Shown: positions 23,831 through 36,566 of the stretch, in pieces
Numbering within the stretch: the first letter of the stretch is position 1
How the letters are laid out: the number at the start of each line of letters is the position of its first letter
Position numbers and translations under genes: made by a program
NCBI RefSeq assembly: GCF_003086295.3
Contig: NC_092044.1
Coordinates: 1,927,001-1,991,000, forward strand
Reading direction: 5' to 3'
Length of the DNA stretch: 64,000 nucleotides
From: Arachis hypogaea
Lineage: Eukaryota > Streptophyta > Magnoliopsida > Fabales > Fabaceae
The notes under the pieces: generated by a model
Databases searched by the model: none
What the model saw: only the letters and a program-made list of their open reading frames with translations
What the model was told of the DNA's origin: nothing

Positions 23831-25050
23831 TGTATTTTATTTGATTCATTTAAATATGCTTATTAATTAATTATTTATTTTATTTAATTGAGATAAATAT
23901 CAAATTATTTAATATCTTTTGATCATATTAATAATAACTAATTAATTAATTAATTATTTTATTTGATTAAAATAAATAAATAAATTTTATTTTAATTGGT
24001 ATTATTTTTCATCTTATATATTTTGATTAATAATTTTTTAAAATATTCTAATTAATTATTTATTTATTTGATTGAGATAAATATCAAATTATTTAATATT
24101 CTATTTGATCATATTGACTATAACTAATCAATTCTATTAATTTTTTGATTTGACTAAAATAAATAAATTTTATTTAATGTTTAATTATCCTTACTTAAAT
24201 TAATTTTACCATAAGAATAAGTAGATTTCAAATTTTACTCATAAATCGTGAAAAAATATTTTCAAATTCAGCTAATAATGTTATTTAAAAAAATCTTTAA
24301 GAAGATAAATTCTAATATAAATATTTAATTTAATCACAAACTATATATTACTATTAATAAGTAATTATTATACTTTAAAAATGTAAAAATAAAATTATTA
24401 CTCATTGATTTTATTATCTTTAATATTAAAAATAATTAAATTTTAGATTTAATTAACTTTATAAAATTTTTATAACAAAAATGACTATACAAAATAAAAT
24501 AAATAAATTTTATTTTAATTGGTATTATTTTTCATCTTATATATTTTGATTAATAATTTTTTAAAATATTCTAATTAATTATTTATTTATTTGATTGAGA
24601 TAAATATCAAATTATTTAATATTCTATTTGATCATATTGACTATAACTAATCAATTCTATTAATTTTTTGATTTGACTAAAATAAATAAATTTTATTTAA
24701 TGTTTAATTATCCTTACTTAAATTAATTTTACCATAAGAATAAGTAGATTTCAAATTTTACTCATAAATCGTGAAAAAATATTTTCAAATTCAGCTAATA
24801 ATGTTATTTAAAAAAATCTTTAAGAAGATAAATTCTAATATAAATATTTAATTTAATCACAAACTATATATTACTATTAATAAGTAATTATTATACTTTA
24901 AAAATGTAAAAATAAAATTATTACTCATTGATTTTATTATCTTTAATATTAAAAATAATTAAATTTTAGATTTAATTAACTTTATAAAATTTTTATAACA
25001 AAAATGACTATACATATTTTTATTTAAAAAATTAAAAAATATTTTGTATA
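23831..25050. repeat. Extra partial copy of the F-box flank, containing a tandem duplication
   Basis: It is homologous to the AT-rich DNA right of F-box copies A and B (shared TTTCAAATTCAGCTAATAATG and AATCACAAACTATATATTAC). It runs straight into the left part of unit B near 25050. I infer another F-box unit that lost its gene, or an unequal-crossover junction. Confidence 0.65.
23967..25012 (+). repeat. Perfect 523-bp tandem duplication
   Basis: The block starting around 23967 is repeated from about 24490 with a period of 523 bp. For example ATTATTTTTC starts at 24001 and 24524, and ATGACTATAC at 24481 and 25004. I found no difference between the two copies by eye. Confidence 0.9.
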
Positions 25051-26060
25051 TCTATCTTGAAATAAAAAATAATATTGTAAATTATTTTGGACCAATAAAT
25101 CTGTCATCGTTATAATAAGATATCATGCATTTAATTGCGTATTTATCTTATCTTCAGCTGTTTTAGTAGATTTTTAAACTAATAAAAAAAACGGTTTCGA
25201 TACAAATACAACTACTTTAACTCAAGAATAAATAAAATATGTTGTAAAATTTTAATATTAAACGTTGATCATATTACTTTGATTCTAAGAATGAAATAAT
25301 AGCATAACATAAAACAGTTCTAGATAAAAATTTTAACAAAAATAGTTCTCATAATAGTTTTTTTTGTTATAATAATAAAGAAGATAATTTAAGAACAAAT
25401 TTTATCTCAAGGTATATTATACATGTTCTCTCAGTTTTAACATAAGAATAAAAAGATTTGAGAATTTTACTCAAGAATTATAAGAAAATGTTTACAAATT
25501 CAACCACAATGTTATTTAAAAAGATCTTTAAAAAAAAGTTTAATGTAAATCACATAATCTAATCGCAAACTATAATTTTACTCGGGATGTTTAATATTTG
25601 GGCCGTCTCAAAATTCGGTCCGTACTTAAGAATATTTTTTTACAAATTCAAATTTTTTTGTAACAGTCCCAATAGTGCTTTCTCCTGTAGTGTTCTAAGG
25701 TGTTGCCGTTGCTGTAGTCCTCGTCGTAACGCCTCTTTCTCCTCCTCCTTCTCCTATATATATATTCAACAAAATCATTAAGTACAGGAATTTTAATGCA
25801 TAGTATATATTCCAAAACAATAGCAATAGAAGTATTTATGAGCTATGCAGCAAAACTATTAAGTATAAAAATTTTGTAACAGAAAATTTATCACTTGGGG
25901 GAATCTACTCAAACTACAATAGAACTTGTCTCATATATGAAAATTTTAGTAATATAAACGGTACAAAAAAAAGAGTGATTTTGAAAGGAGAATTCACTGC
26001 AAGGTAACTCAATGTCGGATGAATTGTGTTATTTGTATTTATAATTAGTAGGATACGTAG

Positions 26061-27457
26061 TTACGTACACATAATGGTAAAGAAAACATATGGTACCTGA
26101 TTCCAGCGAAAGTTAATTTGGCACGCCTTAGAAATCCTCGGCAAAACTTTAGCTCTCGCACGATCCACCCGAACATCAAGTGACTCCAAAACAAGTCCAT
26201 GTTGAAGAACATAGGCGAAAAAATATCTATCATCTCTGGATTCAAAATATCCTTTGATTTTAATCACTTTCAGATGCGATGCAAGACAAGTAGGAACCTT
26301 CACTGGGTGTTCCCATCGTCGTGACGGATGTGGATCCTAGCAAAAAACAACAAATCCACTTAAAAATAATTGCCAGCAAAACAACAAAGTTATACAAACC
26401 GAAGCTTGAACATGAGAACTCAAAATACCTTATTAACAAGGTCAGTGATAAAAACAATAACAAGAACTTTAAGCATGGGACACTTCTCAAGCATATTCAT
26501 TATATATCTCGTGTCGAAACACCCAACAGCAAGCTCTAATCTACGTAATGAGGTCAATTCCGGAATAAGATCCGGAGGAGCCTGGGGCAAACAAGTAAAC
26601 ACTAAGTCACCCAGGACCAAACTCCTTAACCAGCGAAATTCCACAAGAAACTTAAGCACAAAGCCTCGCGAAGTAACGTTGATAGTAGCTTCCTCCACAT
26701 TGTGCAAGTTGGAAACACAGATCGAGGGAAACTGCTGCCTACATTCGATTCCATAAATTCTAACAGGGTTGAAATCTGATCGGAAGTTCAATTTCTTCAA
26801 AGAAAGAGGAAAGTGAATTCTCAATCTGACCTCGCTGACTTGACGGTTTAAGTCAAGAATGAGAGTCTCAAGACCAGTGCAGTGAGAGAGAAGCTCTGCC
26901 ACGTCATCAATAGAGGCCTCGACATTGTGCATCTCCAGAGTCTTGAGCGATGGCAAGCGATAACCGCACGACGAAGAAGAAGGCGAAAGGAATGTTATGT
27001 TGCCGCCGCTTAAACGGAGAGTCACCAGGGAAGCGCAGCTGAAAACGCTGTTGGGAATAACGAATTTGTAATCGGGGAGACCGAAGATGGAGAGCTGGAG
27101 GTCCAAGTTCAATTCCTGGAGGTTTGGCCCTGAAACTTTTCTAATGAACCAGTCCACAATGGAGTATTCATGGAATTGAGCTAGGTCACAGGTGAGACGA
27201 AAGGTTCGAATTGGCGGCGCTTTGCCGCGGGAGAGAATCCAACCAACGGTGGCGAACAATCGCTTTCGTGAACAGAACTCTGGCCATGTATCGTTGCGGT
27301 TATGATATTGGATTTGGTTGAACTCGAAGTGTTGGAGGTCGTGGCAGAGGTGGGTCCATCGGCGAGAGAGGACGGTGGTGGAGAAAGCGGTTTTGATAGG
27401 GAGAAAGGAGAGGATGTGCAAGAGTATACAATCCGGCAGGTCGCTGATCCTGTCCAT
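26061..27457 (-). CDS. F-box/LRR protein with FBD domain, copy B
   Basis: Predicted product is 434 residues. Exon 1 is 26429-27457 (1029 bp, the same length as in copy A) and exon 2 is 26061-26336, separated by a 92-bp GT-AG intron. The F-box is at residues 3-45 (ISDLPDCILLHILSFLPIKT, VLSRRW), followed by leucine-rich repeats (LKTLEMHNV, LETLILDLN, LRSLVLGDL) and an FBD-like C-terminus (HLKVIKIKGYF, FFAYVLQHGLVLESL). Its role is presumably substrate recognition in an SCF ubiquitin ligase; the target is unknown. The upstream frame has no ATG, so I start at 27457. Relative to copy A it has small balanced indels in exon 1 (for example NLDLQLS) and a shorter FBD segment lacking the GFPEKLSL stretch. 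No stop or frameshift interrupts it. Confidence 0.85.
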
Positions 27458-27559
27458 GGCGATTAGGGTTTCTTTGCTTCTGTGCTCTGTTACTCCCCAG
27501 TGCCGCAGTTTCCTCTTCTCCGTTCCATCCAATCTATTTATAGTTTTAGATTCAGGTTA

Positions 27560-28735
27560 ACTTTTTGGGTGAAATATCTTTTTCGAATTATCTTTTTTTA
27601 AAAGATGTTATAGAAAGATAAATATAATTTTATGTTTAGATATCTTATATAAAAATATTTTTTTATTTACTAATTATATTTATATATAATAATATAAAAT
27701 TTATTTATTTATTTATTATATGAAAAATATTTTTTTTAATATTTTTAAAAAAAGTATAAATTATAATTTTTTAAAAAATATTTTTTTTATTTTTTTAGTA
27801 TTTTTTTATTTTATTGCTAGAAATTTTTATAACACACTAAAAAATAAAAAAATTATTTTTTATTAAAAAATTATTAAAATAATGACACCCAAATAAACAC
27901 ATTATAATTTTTTTTATCATGTTTATAAATTTTTCGGGAGTTTATTTATCAATTATCGTCAGTATTTTTTGGGTTTATTTTGTCAACTATCTAATTTTTC
28001 GAACATCATTTTAATAGTTTACTCTTTATTTTCTATTGTATATTATTAAAGCCATATTTTTTTAATTAATAACATAGATGACCAAATATATTCTTAAATA
28101 TATATACACATGTATTTTATTTGATTCATTTAAATATATTTATTAATTAATTGGTTTTTTATTTAATTGAGATAAATATCAAATTATTTAATATTTTTAT
28201 TATATTAATTATAACTAATTAATTATATTAATTATTTTTATTTAATTAAAATAAATAAATTAATTTTATTTTAATTTATATTATTTTTTATCTTATATAT
28301 TTTATTAATAATTTTTAAAAATGTGATAATTAATTATTTATTTATTTGATTGAGATAAACATCAAATTATTTAATATTCTGTTTGATCATGTTGATTATA
28401 ACTAACTAATCAATTATATTAATTATTTAATTTGATTAAAATAAATAAATTTTATTTAATATTTGATTATACTTACTCAAATTAATTTTACTATAAGAAT
28501 AAGAAGATTTCAAAATTTTACTCGTAAATCGTAAAAAAAATATTTTTAAATTCAGCTAATAATGTTATTTAAAAAAAAATTTAAAAACATAAATTTTAAT
28601 ATAAATATTCAATTTAATCACAAACTATATATTACTATTAATAAATAATTATTATACTTTAAAAACGTAAAAATAAAATTATTATTCATTAATTTTATTA
28701 TTTTTAATATTAAAAATAATTAAATTTTAAATTTA
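27560..28735. other. AT-rich 5' flank of F-box copy B, no gene seen
   Basis: A CTATTTATAG box just right of the F-box leader (near 27533) could serve as a TATA element. The rest matches the flank of copy A. Confidence 0.55.
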
Positions 28736-29011
28736 GAGAAAACGACAAATTAGTCCCTGACCTTTTGTCCTGTGGACATTTTTGTCTATGACCATTGAAA
28801 AATACTTTTAAATCCCTGACCTTCACAAAATTTGGACAGATCAGTCCCTCCGTCTAAATGTCTCCGTCAGGGACTGATTCATCCAAATGCCTCCGTTAAG
28901 GACTGATCCGTCCAAATTTTGTAAAGGTCAGGGACTTAAAAATATTTTTTAATAGTCAGAGACGAAAATGTCTGCAGCACAAAAGATCAGGGATCTATTT
29001 GTCTTTTTTTC
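28736..29011. mobile_element. Small MULE-type MITE with 9-bp TSD
   Basis: Inverted ends (GAGAAAACGACAAAT at the left; GAAAAAAAGACAAAT when the right end is read on the minus strand) enclose repeated GGGACTGAT/ATCAGTCCC words that fold on themselves. TTAAATTTA flanks both sides (28727-28735 and 29012-29020). The paralogous flanks near 19440, 24440 and 24960 have the uninterrupted site. Confidence 0.85.
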
Positions 29012-29605
29012 TTAAATTTAATTAACTTTATAAAATTTTTATAACAAAAATTACTATATATATTTTTATTTAAAAAATTAAAAAGTATTTTATATATTTT
29101 TATATATTATTTTATACAATATAGGAATACATATACTAATATATGATAAAAATCTCAAGAGACGTGTCGAAATATACAAAGCAAAAAATTTTAGCACATT
29201 AAGTTTCGAATAACTACAGTAAGATTTGTCTCGTATATGAAAAACCCAGCCAAAAACAGCACCAAAAAAATTTGATTTTGAAAAGAAAATCGAGTACAAG
29301 GTCCCTTAATGTCGGATAAGTTGTGTTATTTGCCTATATAATTAGTAGGATACTGTATCTGACTCATATCATCCACCATTACATGTAGTTATGTACACAT
29401 AAATAACATTTATGTGAAAAATAACTCAAAAGTTTAGTGTGAACGATATTTTCAGTTTCAGTTAGTAAATAATAGTTTATTTTTTTATCTTAATTAGAAT
29501 TATTTCTTTTGTTTATGTATGGGAGAAGTTATTTTTATTTATACATTATTTTGTTTTAAATTGCTTGATAGTTTAATTTCGAAAATTCATTTTTTACTTT
29601 TTCAG

Positions 29606-30945
29606 TTTTGGTGGGGACAAAAAAGTTTTGAAAGGCAGATGGTTTGGATTAGCTGGAACACTATGACTCGCCCACGAAAAGAATGAGGCCTTAGATTTAA
29701 AGATCTCAGAATCCAAAATCTGGCGCTTTTAGGCAAACAGTTTTGGCGACTTGTAACACAGCCTACTTCCTTATTATCCAAAATCTTAAGAGGTAAATAC
29801 TTTAGCAATGGTAATGCTATAACGGCAGAAATTGGAGTCTTACCTTCTTGGGGATGGAGGAGCATACTGGAAGGTCGAAAGATTGTTGAAAAAGGTCTTA
29901 ATTGGGCTGTGGGTACTGGTGAGAATATCCAAACCTTTGAGAATCCTTGGCTGCCTCCTCCGTATCCTTTAATGATTTCTGACATGCCAAATAGACAGGC
30001 TATTTCTGAGTTGGTTCCAAGAGTTAAAGATCTAATTACTGATGAAAGGAATTGGAATCAGAATCTCATTCAAGAATTATTTTCCCAAGACATTACAAAC
30101 AGAATTTTGTCAGTTAAAATTCAGCAGAATAGGGACAAATTGCAATGGGATTTGAACAAATCCAAGCAATATGATACAGTTTCAGGTTACAAAATTGGCT
30201 ATTTATTTTACCATCCGTCTCTGGAGTTTTGCCCTAATTATATGCAGCAGAAAGAATCGTGGATTGATCTATGGAAGTTGAGCTTGCCTTACAAAATTAA
30301 GCTATTTATCTGGAAAGCTCTCCATGGCCGACTTCCGGTGCTTGTTTAGATTCATCACGTACCGCATCCCATCTATATCACCAATATGCCCCTGCTGTCA
30401 TGAAGCAACATAAACCGTCACTCATTGTTTGATCGATTGCTCTAGAATTAAAGATGTATGGTCTTAGAGTTATCTTTGTGACTGTCTTCCCCCTCAGAGT
30501 TCTAACGACTTTTGGACATGGTGGATTGCACCAACAGAGATACTTAATCCATTGAAGAATGCTGACCGTAATCCTCAATTGCTTGCCATTATTTGCTGGA
30601 ACTGCTGGAAAGCTCACAACTAAGTGATTTTTGAAGGTTCTACTTCTATGCCGTCTGCCATTCTAGTAAGCTCTGTCAAGTTGCTCCGTGAAATCCAAAA
30701 AACTCCCAGTTTAGGTCGTCATCTCCATAAGGCAAGCTCTTAGTTGCATTCAATTTGATTTATCATTCTTTCTTCTTTAAGATTTTTCTTCGTTTTTCGA
30801 CCACGCACCGTTGGATGAATACCTTCAGTGTAGTGTTTTTGGGAAATTCCCACCTTTTATTATGCTGTCCTGCTTTTGGACATCTTTGTATTTTATTTTT
30901 CAATAATTAATGAAATATAACCTACTATCTTTGGAAAAAAAAGTT
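29606..30945 (+). mobile_element. LINE remnant, 3' region with zf-RVT part
   Basis: Plus-strand frames read FWWG, then GLRFKDLRIQNLALLGKQFW, LLSKILRGKYF and WGWRSILEGRKIVEKGLNW near 29606-29930. These are the conserved order downstream of the reverse transcriptase in plant L1-type elements. The zinc-binding zf-RVT region follows (IDLWKLSLPYKIKLFIWKAL near 30260-30330). The frame is then broken by many stops up to an AATGAAATATAA region and an A-run at about 30945. It is 5' truncated and dead. Confidence 0.8.
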
Positions 30946-31400
30946 ACTGTTTACATATTAGATAAAATTGTTAGGTATAGATTTTTTGTTGGTTAGAATA
31001 ATAGATTTACTGTTTACGTGTTACTTAGTTAGACGTACTTTTAAGTATTGTTATGTTAGGTAGAATATTTTATGTTACCGTTTTTCAATATAGTTACTGT
31101 TATTGTCTATAAACATGTTAATGAATATAAGAAAGTATATTATTAGTTAATTTAGTCAGAGTTATTAATTTGCATTGTGAATTAGAAGGTAATTAGTGGA
31201 ATAATTAATTAGGTTAACTTAGATAAGAAAGAAACGTGAGCAATAAAATTTAGAGTTGAGTTAGTTATAAATTAATTAGTTACATAACAACGTCAGTTAA
31301 ATAGGGTAAACTTAAAATTAGTAGGTTTATAAGCTCTTTTTCATTTAATTTATTTTTTAATAATTTAGTGTGTGATTTTATTATACTAGATTGTGTTTCA
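30946..31400. other. AT-rich DNA between LINE and PMD gene
   Basis: It contains two copies of TTACTGTTTAC (near 30944 and 31006) and short TTAGTTA runs. It may be the 5' part of the PMD-carrying element, but I could not find a terminal inverted repeat matching the right side of the MuDR gene. Confidence 0.4.
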
Positions 31401-33039
31401 ATGGAGCAGCAGTTATTGAGTTATAAGAATGAGATGTATAGATTGGATCACGCTGAGCACATTGCTAGGAGGCTTGATCGAGTGGTATAGTTTTTTCACT
31501 TTTTTATTTTATTGTATTTAATAAGCAGTGAACTTGCTATTATATTTCTTTACCATCCTTTTTTTTTCTTAATTTTTTTACCGTTTGGTAGGTGCCTCGA
31601 ATTTTGTGCACCATACGAAATCTGATGACATGGCCGCCAGAGCAGATTAGGCTATATCTGAGACGAGCCAGGTTTGAGTACGTGGCCTATATGGTCGAGT
31701 TCGAGCACGATTGGTCGCTTGACTCAGCATTGATAGAAAGGTGGAGGCCTGAGTTCCATACCTTTCATCTACCGTGCGGGGAGATGAATATCACCCTACG
31801 GGACGTGGCCTATCAGTTGGAACTCAGGATTGACGGTGATCCTGTGAGTGGATGCATAGGTGGGTGGGAGCAGCACCATCAGGGATGGACCATTGAGGAG
31901 TTATGTAAGCAGATTATGGGTGTTGTTCTCGGCCCAGAGGACAGACAGTCACAGACGAAGTGGACTGTGAAGCTCACTTGGTTCCAGAACACGGTTTGTG
32001 GAGAGCTAGAGCAGGACGTCACAGAAGAGCGCCTGATGAGGTACACGAGAGGATACATCATGCAATTGATAGGGGTATCCTCTTCCCAGATGCATCGTCT
32101 GCCGATATATCATCATATAGACCTGCGTCTGTCCCTCCCGTATATGACATGGTACCTACAATGGGCGCACACAGAGTTATCCGGTCTGGGTGACCAGCAC
32201 TTAGTCGCTGCTGGGGTGGTGCCAGAGGACCTGCCCATACATCATCCACTTGCTCCAAACCTGCATCATCCAGACGATGGTCACCTGCCGGAGCTCAGGC
32301 CAATTGCTGGAGGAAGGAGAGGTAGGGGCGAGGGAGAGCTAGGGGGAGAGGTAAATGTGGCAGCGGGCGTGGGAGGCAGGGTCTCAACGAGGTTTCTCGC
32401 AACAGAGACCCTGTCAGCCCGCCCGCTCACGGTCCCGAGGATGCAGGCCAGACGGTGGGGTCTGTGTCAGGACCCGTTCCTAGTGACTAATTGCCTCTGA
32501 GGCCCCCTGGGTCACATCATTCGGATGCTGGGACCAGTCATCAGGGATCAAGGCCAGAGACAAGTGTTCATTTTGACATCGGCACCCAGTTTCAGATACA
32601 TTTTAGCCCATCAGATCTCAGACCCTAGCCCGACTACCAGCCCATATTGGATATGCAGGACATGATTGATGTCACGTTGATGGTGCCGAACTGGATGACG
32701 GGTACCCTGCAGGGAGGTGAGGACGAATTTGGAGATATGTTGACGATGCCACAGCAAATTCAGCCATTCTTACAGATGCACACTACACCACCTCAGTCTA
32801 CATACTTGCCAGGCCACTTCGATACTGATCATTCTAGTGGGTCGTCCTCCACTGTGGATTATGCGACGATGAGGGATCAGATGAGTACTCCAGCGCCTGG
32901 CCCGGTCCCTCCACTTGGTCGTGGTCAGCGAGATGTCAAACCACCTGCGTGTGGTACAGGTGGGTGTCTCAATCCTAGGCCCCACGGACGACATGCTAGC
33001 CACAATGTGGGAGGCGAGGGCGGGGTTAGTAGCTTCTAG
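31401..33039 (+). pseudogene. Plant mobile domain (PMD) protein, transposon-type, C-terminal part broken
   Basis: Exon 1 (31401-31484) codes 28 residues including MYRLDHAEHIARRLDRV. A GT-AG intron joins it in frame to exon 2 from 31592. Exon 2 has the PMD signature: IERWRPEFHTFHLPCGEMNI, TLRDVAYQLELRIDG, WTVKLTWFQNTVCGEL and RYTRGYIMQLIG. The frame ends at 32500 after a basic Gly/Arg-rich tract; related-looking sequence continues in another frame with stops to 33039, so the C-terminus is probably frameshifted. PMD proteins include the MAIN/MAIL1 group and many copies carried by transposons. This one lies tail-to-tail with a MuDR transposase, so I take it as element-borne. Confidence 0.75.
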
Positions 33040-33286
33040 TTCTTTATGATTATTGTATGGAATTAATGTACAAAAGGTCACTTTGTTATAAACCTTTTAT
33101 ATATAGATTATTTATGATGAAAACAGTAATTATTTATAATATTATATATCACTGCGTTATATATCACGGCGGTACATAACTTTTTTAACGACATATAACA
33201 TTGTAGTTCATGCACAAAAATAATTTATTTAATGACATATAACATTGTAGTTCATGCATACAATAATTTATTTAAAACAACTACAA

Positions 33287-36155
33287 CTATCGTCGACTAG
33301 AAAATGCCCCTCCATCACCAAGAGCAGTGCAAGTACTCAGCATGGGCCTGCTTTGGCGACACGTTCTGCACCGCTTCTCCCCGTTATGCTCAACGTCATC
33401 TATGTTGTTATGAATCCTGGAGCTCATGGGGCAACCTCTCTTCACTCTCATCATCCTAGGATTGGGCCGGATTCGGGGACTGTCATACGATGGCTAATCA
33501 TCCTCGTGCCCTATCGGTCGAAACTCTGATCTGTAAATATTGAAGACCGACTCCATGCGATACACAAGGTGAACAAACCGCTTCCAATCAAGTCTTGCAT
33601 GAGAGCAAGCTACAAGCACGTGACAACAAGGAATATGAAGAGCCTGAAAATACTCACAATCACACTTGCACTCATCAAGCAGCACCTAATAATTCTGTTG
33701 CCTGGATCCAGGAACTACCGCTAACTCTTCAATCGTGATGTTTGTCCTCGATCGATCAAACTGGTAAACATTCATAGTGTTCACATACTTTGAGTTGAAT
33801 TCTATGGCCTTCATCAATGTCTGTGAGAATTCAGCACCGATTTGAAGTTGGGTCAGTGCCTCGGAACCCTTCCTTTCAAAAAGTTTACCCAAACGAAAAT
33901 AACTTGACTTAACAAGAGCCGTGATTGGCAAATTGCGGGAACCTTTCATAACAGCATTAATGCACTCGGAAAGATTGGTTGTCATGTGATCAAATCGACA
34001 ACCCTCATTAGCATACTGTGCCCACTGTGACCGTGGCATTTCTTCAAGCCAGTTTGTAATAGCTACGTTTTCACCCCTCAGACGGCCATAATAATGAGTG
34101 AACTCACGATGCGACTTTGAGTACGCTGCATTAATAAGAACCTTCTATAAGTCTTTGTTCTTAAAGGGGGTCATGAAGTTGGCTGCAATGTGTCTTGTAC
34201 AAAACGCTTGGAAGGCATGAGGTGGTTTCCATAAACTCCCTTCGGCATTCAGTGCTCCATCAATGGACTTGTGTCTGTCTGAAATCACTAACACCCCTGG
34301 TTGTGGTGTTACATGCTCCCGTAGGTACGAAAGAAAGAACGACCATGCCTCCTTTGTCTCACCCTCAACAACTGCAAATGCAATGGGCAGAATGTTTACA
34401 TTGCCGTCTTGCGCTATGGCCATCAACAAAGTTCACCGTATTTACCATATAAGTGGGTGCCATCAATGGAGATAAGTGGCTTGCAATGTTTGAAGGCTTC
34501 AACACACGGTGGAAACGTCCAAAAGACCTGATGAAACATCACAGTGTCGGTGGAGGTAGGTCAGGGATGTGTCACTAATTGCACCCAGGTACCTAAATAG
34601 ACAGTGGGCTTCTTGTACACGACTGAATTATTTAATAGCGAATAATTAAACCTGAAATAAATCTTACCTGGCAAGTACATCTGCATAGCGAATAACAAAC
34701 GAGGAAGCTCGTTGTATGACTCCTCCCAATCGCCATATATTCTAGCGATGACTCTCTGTTTTGCAAGCTAAACCTTTCTGTAGGACGCCTTGTAACCAAA
34801 GTGATTCTCCACACCTCCTTGTAAAACCCTAATGTTGATTATTGGATCGGCATTGACCATCATAAAAATGTGTTGCACAATCACCTTCGAATCCAACCTA
34901 CGATGATCTTGTCCCATCGAAGTTTGCATGCAAGTATGAGGACCAGTGTATCTCCTAACCTCCCACCTTTCTTGCTTTCGATGATATGATATGAGTATAT
35001 GCTCCAATTACAACCGGGTCCGAACTTGATACATCGTGCATTGTACCTCAAATAGTCACTCTCTACTATTTTTTACTCCGCAGCCCTTCTGATGCTGTAC
35101 TGCTTAACTGCTAACATGACTTCTTCCTTGTTTCCAAATTGTTGTCCAACCTCAAACTCGTTGCTTGGGTCTTCCTCAGGACCTCCCTGGGTAAACGACC
35201 AATCCGAAGTCATTGCACCGAGATTCAATCTTGTGAAATGATTTAGCCGGTCATATGGTCGAGAAATGGCAGGCTGTGTCAGAGCAATCTGTGTGTCACC
35301 GTAGTAATTCATCTCCTCTTCCTTGTCACCATCATTAGGGATTTCGGGTGGTTCTTCGTCAATATTGCCTCCATCATCGGGGTTGATTTCATACTGCTCC
35401 ATCATCGGATCTCTGATAGCAGAACCATCATGACTTCAAGACCATCATCCATTAAGTCAACGTTACGAACTTCAACATTAGACCCCTCCTGACAACCCTC
35501 AGATAGCATATTTAGATCCACCATCTTCCTAAAATTCTGTTTCTTTGATTTTATTAAAAATATAACTATTTAAAACTATTTTACTTAATATTATATACAA
35601 ATTCTATATTCTATTAGAGAATAGAATCCAGCCAATTCAGAGTATTCCAACGTTTGAATAGTTCGTCTAACAACTCCACTCGTCAGACTATTATCAACAA
35701 TATCTGTAGATGATCATCGACCACCAAAGTCAACAAAAAACACGTATAATTTCAATAGATGAATATTGGTCCATCGGTTGTGCCATGACCTTATAAGTTG
35801 TACGTCCTCGTCGTTGCGCAATCGGTACCTAATTCAAAACAATAGAAATATCGCTCACAACCATGGTCTGATAAATATACTAGTAACAGAGACAAAGACA
35901 ATACAACTGTAATATATCTTTTATAAAATAAATTGCCATCTATTTCGATCCGATATCTGTAGTAAATTTTTTCACCCTTTTATATTCTTGCTGTCCGACG
36001 AAATGCAATATCACATTCTTCAAAGCTATTAAACTTTTAACTTCCGGTGTCATATAGGTAATTATCGGTTGTCCCGATCTAAAAATAATTGAACCTTCTT
36101 CATCATACACTATTTTACCATCGTAATGAATGGATAACAGTAGATTTTCTGACAT
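33287..36155 (-). pseudogene. MuDR-type (MULE) transposase, decayed
   Basis: Minus-strand pieces in transposase order. The N-terminal exon starts at ATG 36155 (SENLLLSIHYDGKIVYDEEG). Next come a piece with RNDEDVQLIRSWHNRW (about 35820) and an acidic spacer. The MuDR N-terminal domain follows (FEVGQQFGNKEEVMLAVKQY, about 35110-35160). The DDE core is LISIDGTHLYGKYG, then AFAVVEGETKEAWSFFLSYL, VISDRH and NLSECINAVMKGSRNLPITA. A SWIM zinc finger (CKCDCEYFQ, PCCHVLVAC) and a terminal zinc-knuckle-like CRTCRQS end it. Apparent catalytic D, D and E are all present. It is broken by a frame change after the GKYG motif (near 34430) and by TAG codons near 34150 and 33686. Confidence 0.85.
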
Positions 36156-36420
36156 CGTAGCGACAATGTTAATAGTGAGAAAGAAAGTAAACAGAGATAT
36201 TGTGGCTCCTTGATCTTCTCTCCAATAGGCATGCTTTTATTTCTGAACTCATCATAGAGTTCGTCGAGGGGTAAGACGAACTCTATATAAATTATTGAGT
36301 TCGTCGGAGGTGCGGTGAACTTGCTGTTATTCCTAAAAAAAAATCGTATCCTTAAAAATAAAGCTGAAAAATCTTTTCTAAAAAAATAATTAATTATTTT
36401 ATTTTATTTACGAAAAAATC
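36156..36420. other. 5' flank / terminal region of the first PMD-MuDR element
   Basis: Three copies of a GAGTTCGTC / GACGAACTC motif (near 36257, 36279 and 36298) lie just upstream of the transposase start. Motifs of this kind could be subterminal transposase sites or promoter elements. The element's outer edge is not resolved. Confidence 0.4.
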
Positions 36421-36566
36421 ATTTTTTTAATCATTTTATATTACTGTTTTCATTTTATTATTTAATTTTATATTTTTATTCCTTTTATGATGATGTTGAT
36501 TTTTTTTAACTTATTGGTACACTGTTAAATAATTTTTAATTGTAATAATTTTTTATATAAAATTTA

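Larger units (their letters stand above)
25050..29432. repeat. Segmental duplication, F-box unit B
   Basis: Second copy of the unit at 15490-19846, in the same orientation. It differs by scattered substitutions and small indels and by a 276-bp insertion at 28736. The part left of the gene (25050-26060) holds no other gene. Confidence 0.85.

Noticed and set aside
33040..33250. Possible TIR between the PMD and MuDR genes
   Set aside because: Only AT-rich repeats of ACATATAACATTGTAGTTCATG are seen; they are direct, not inverted, repeats.
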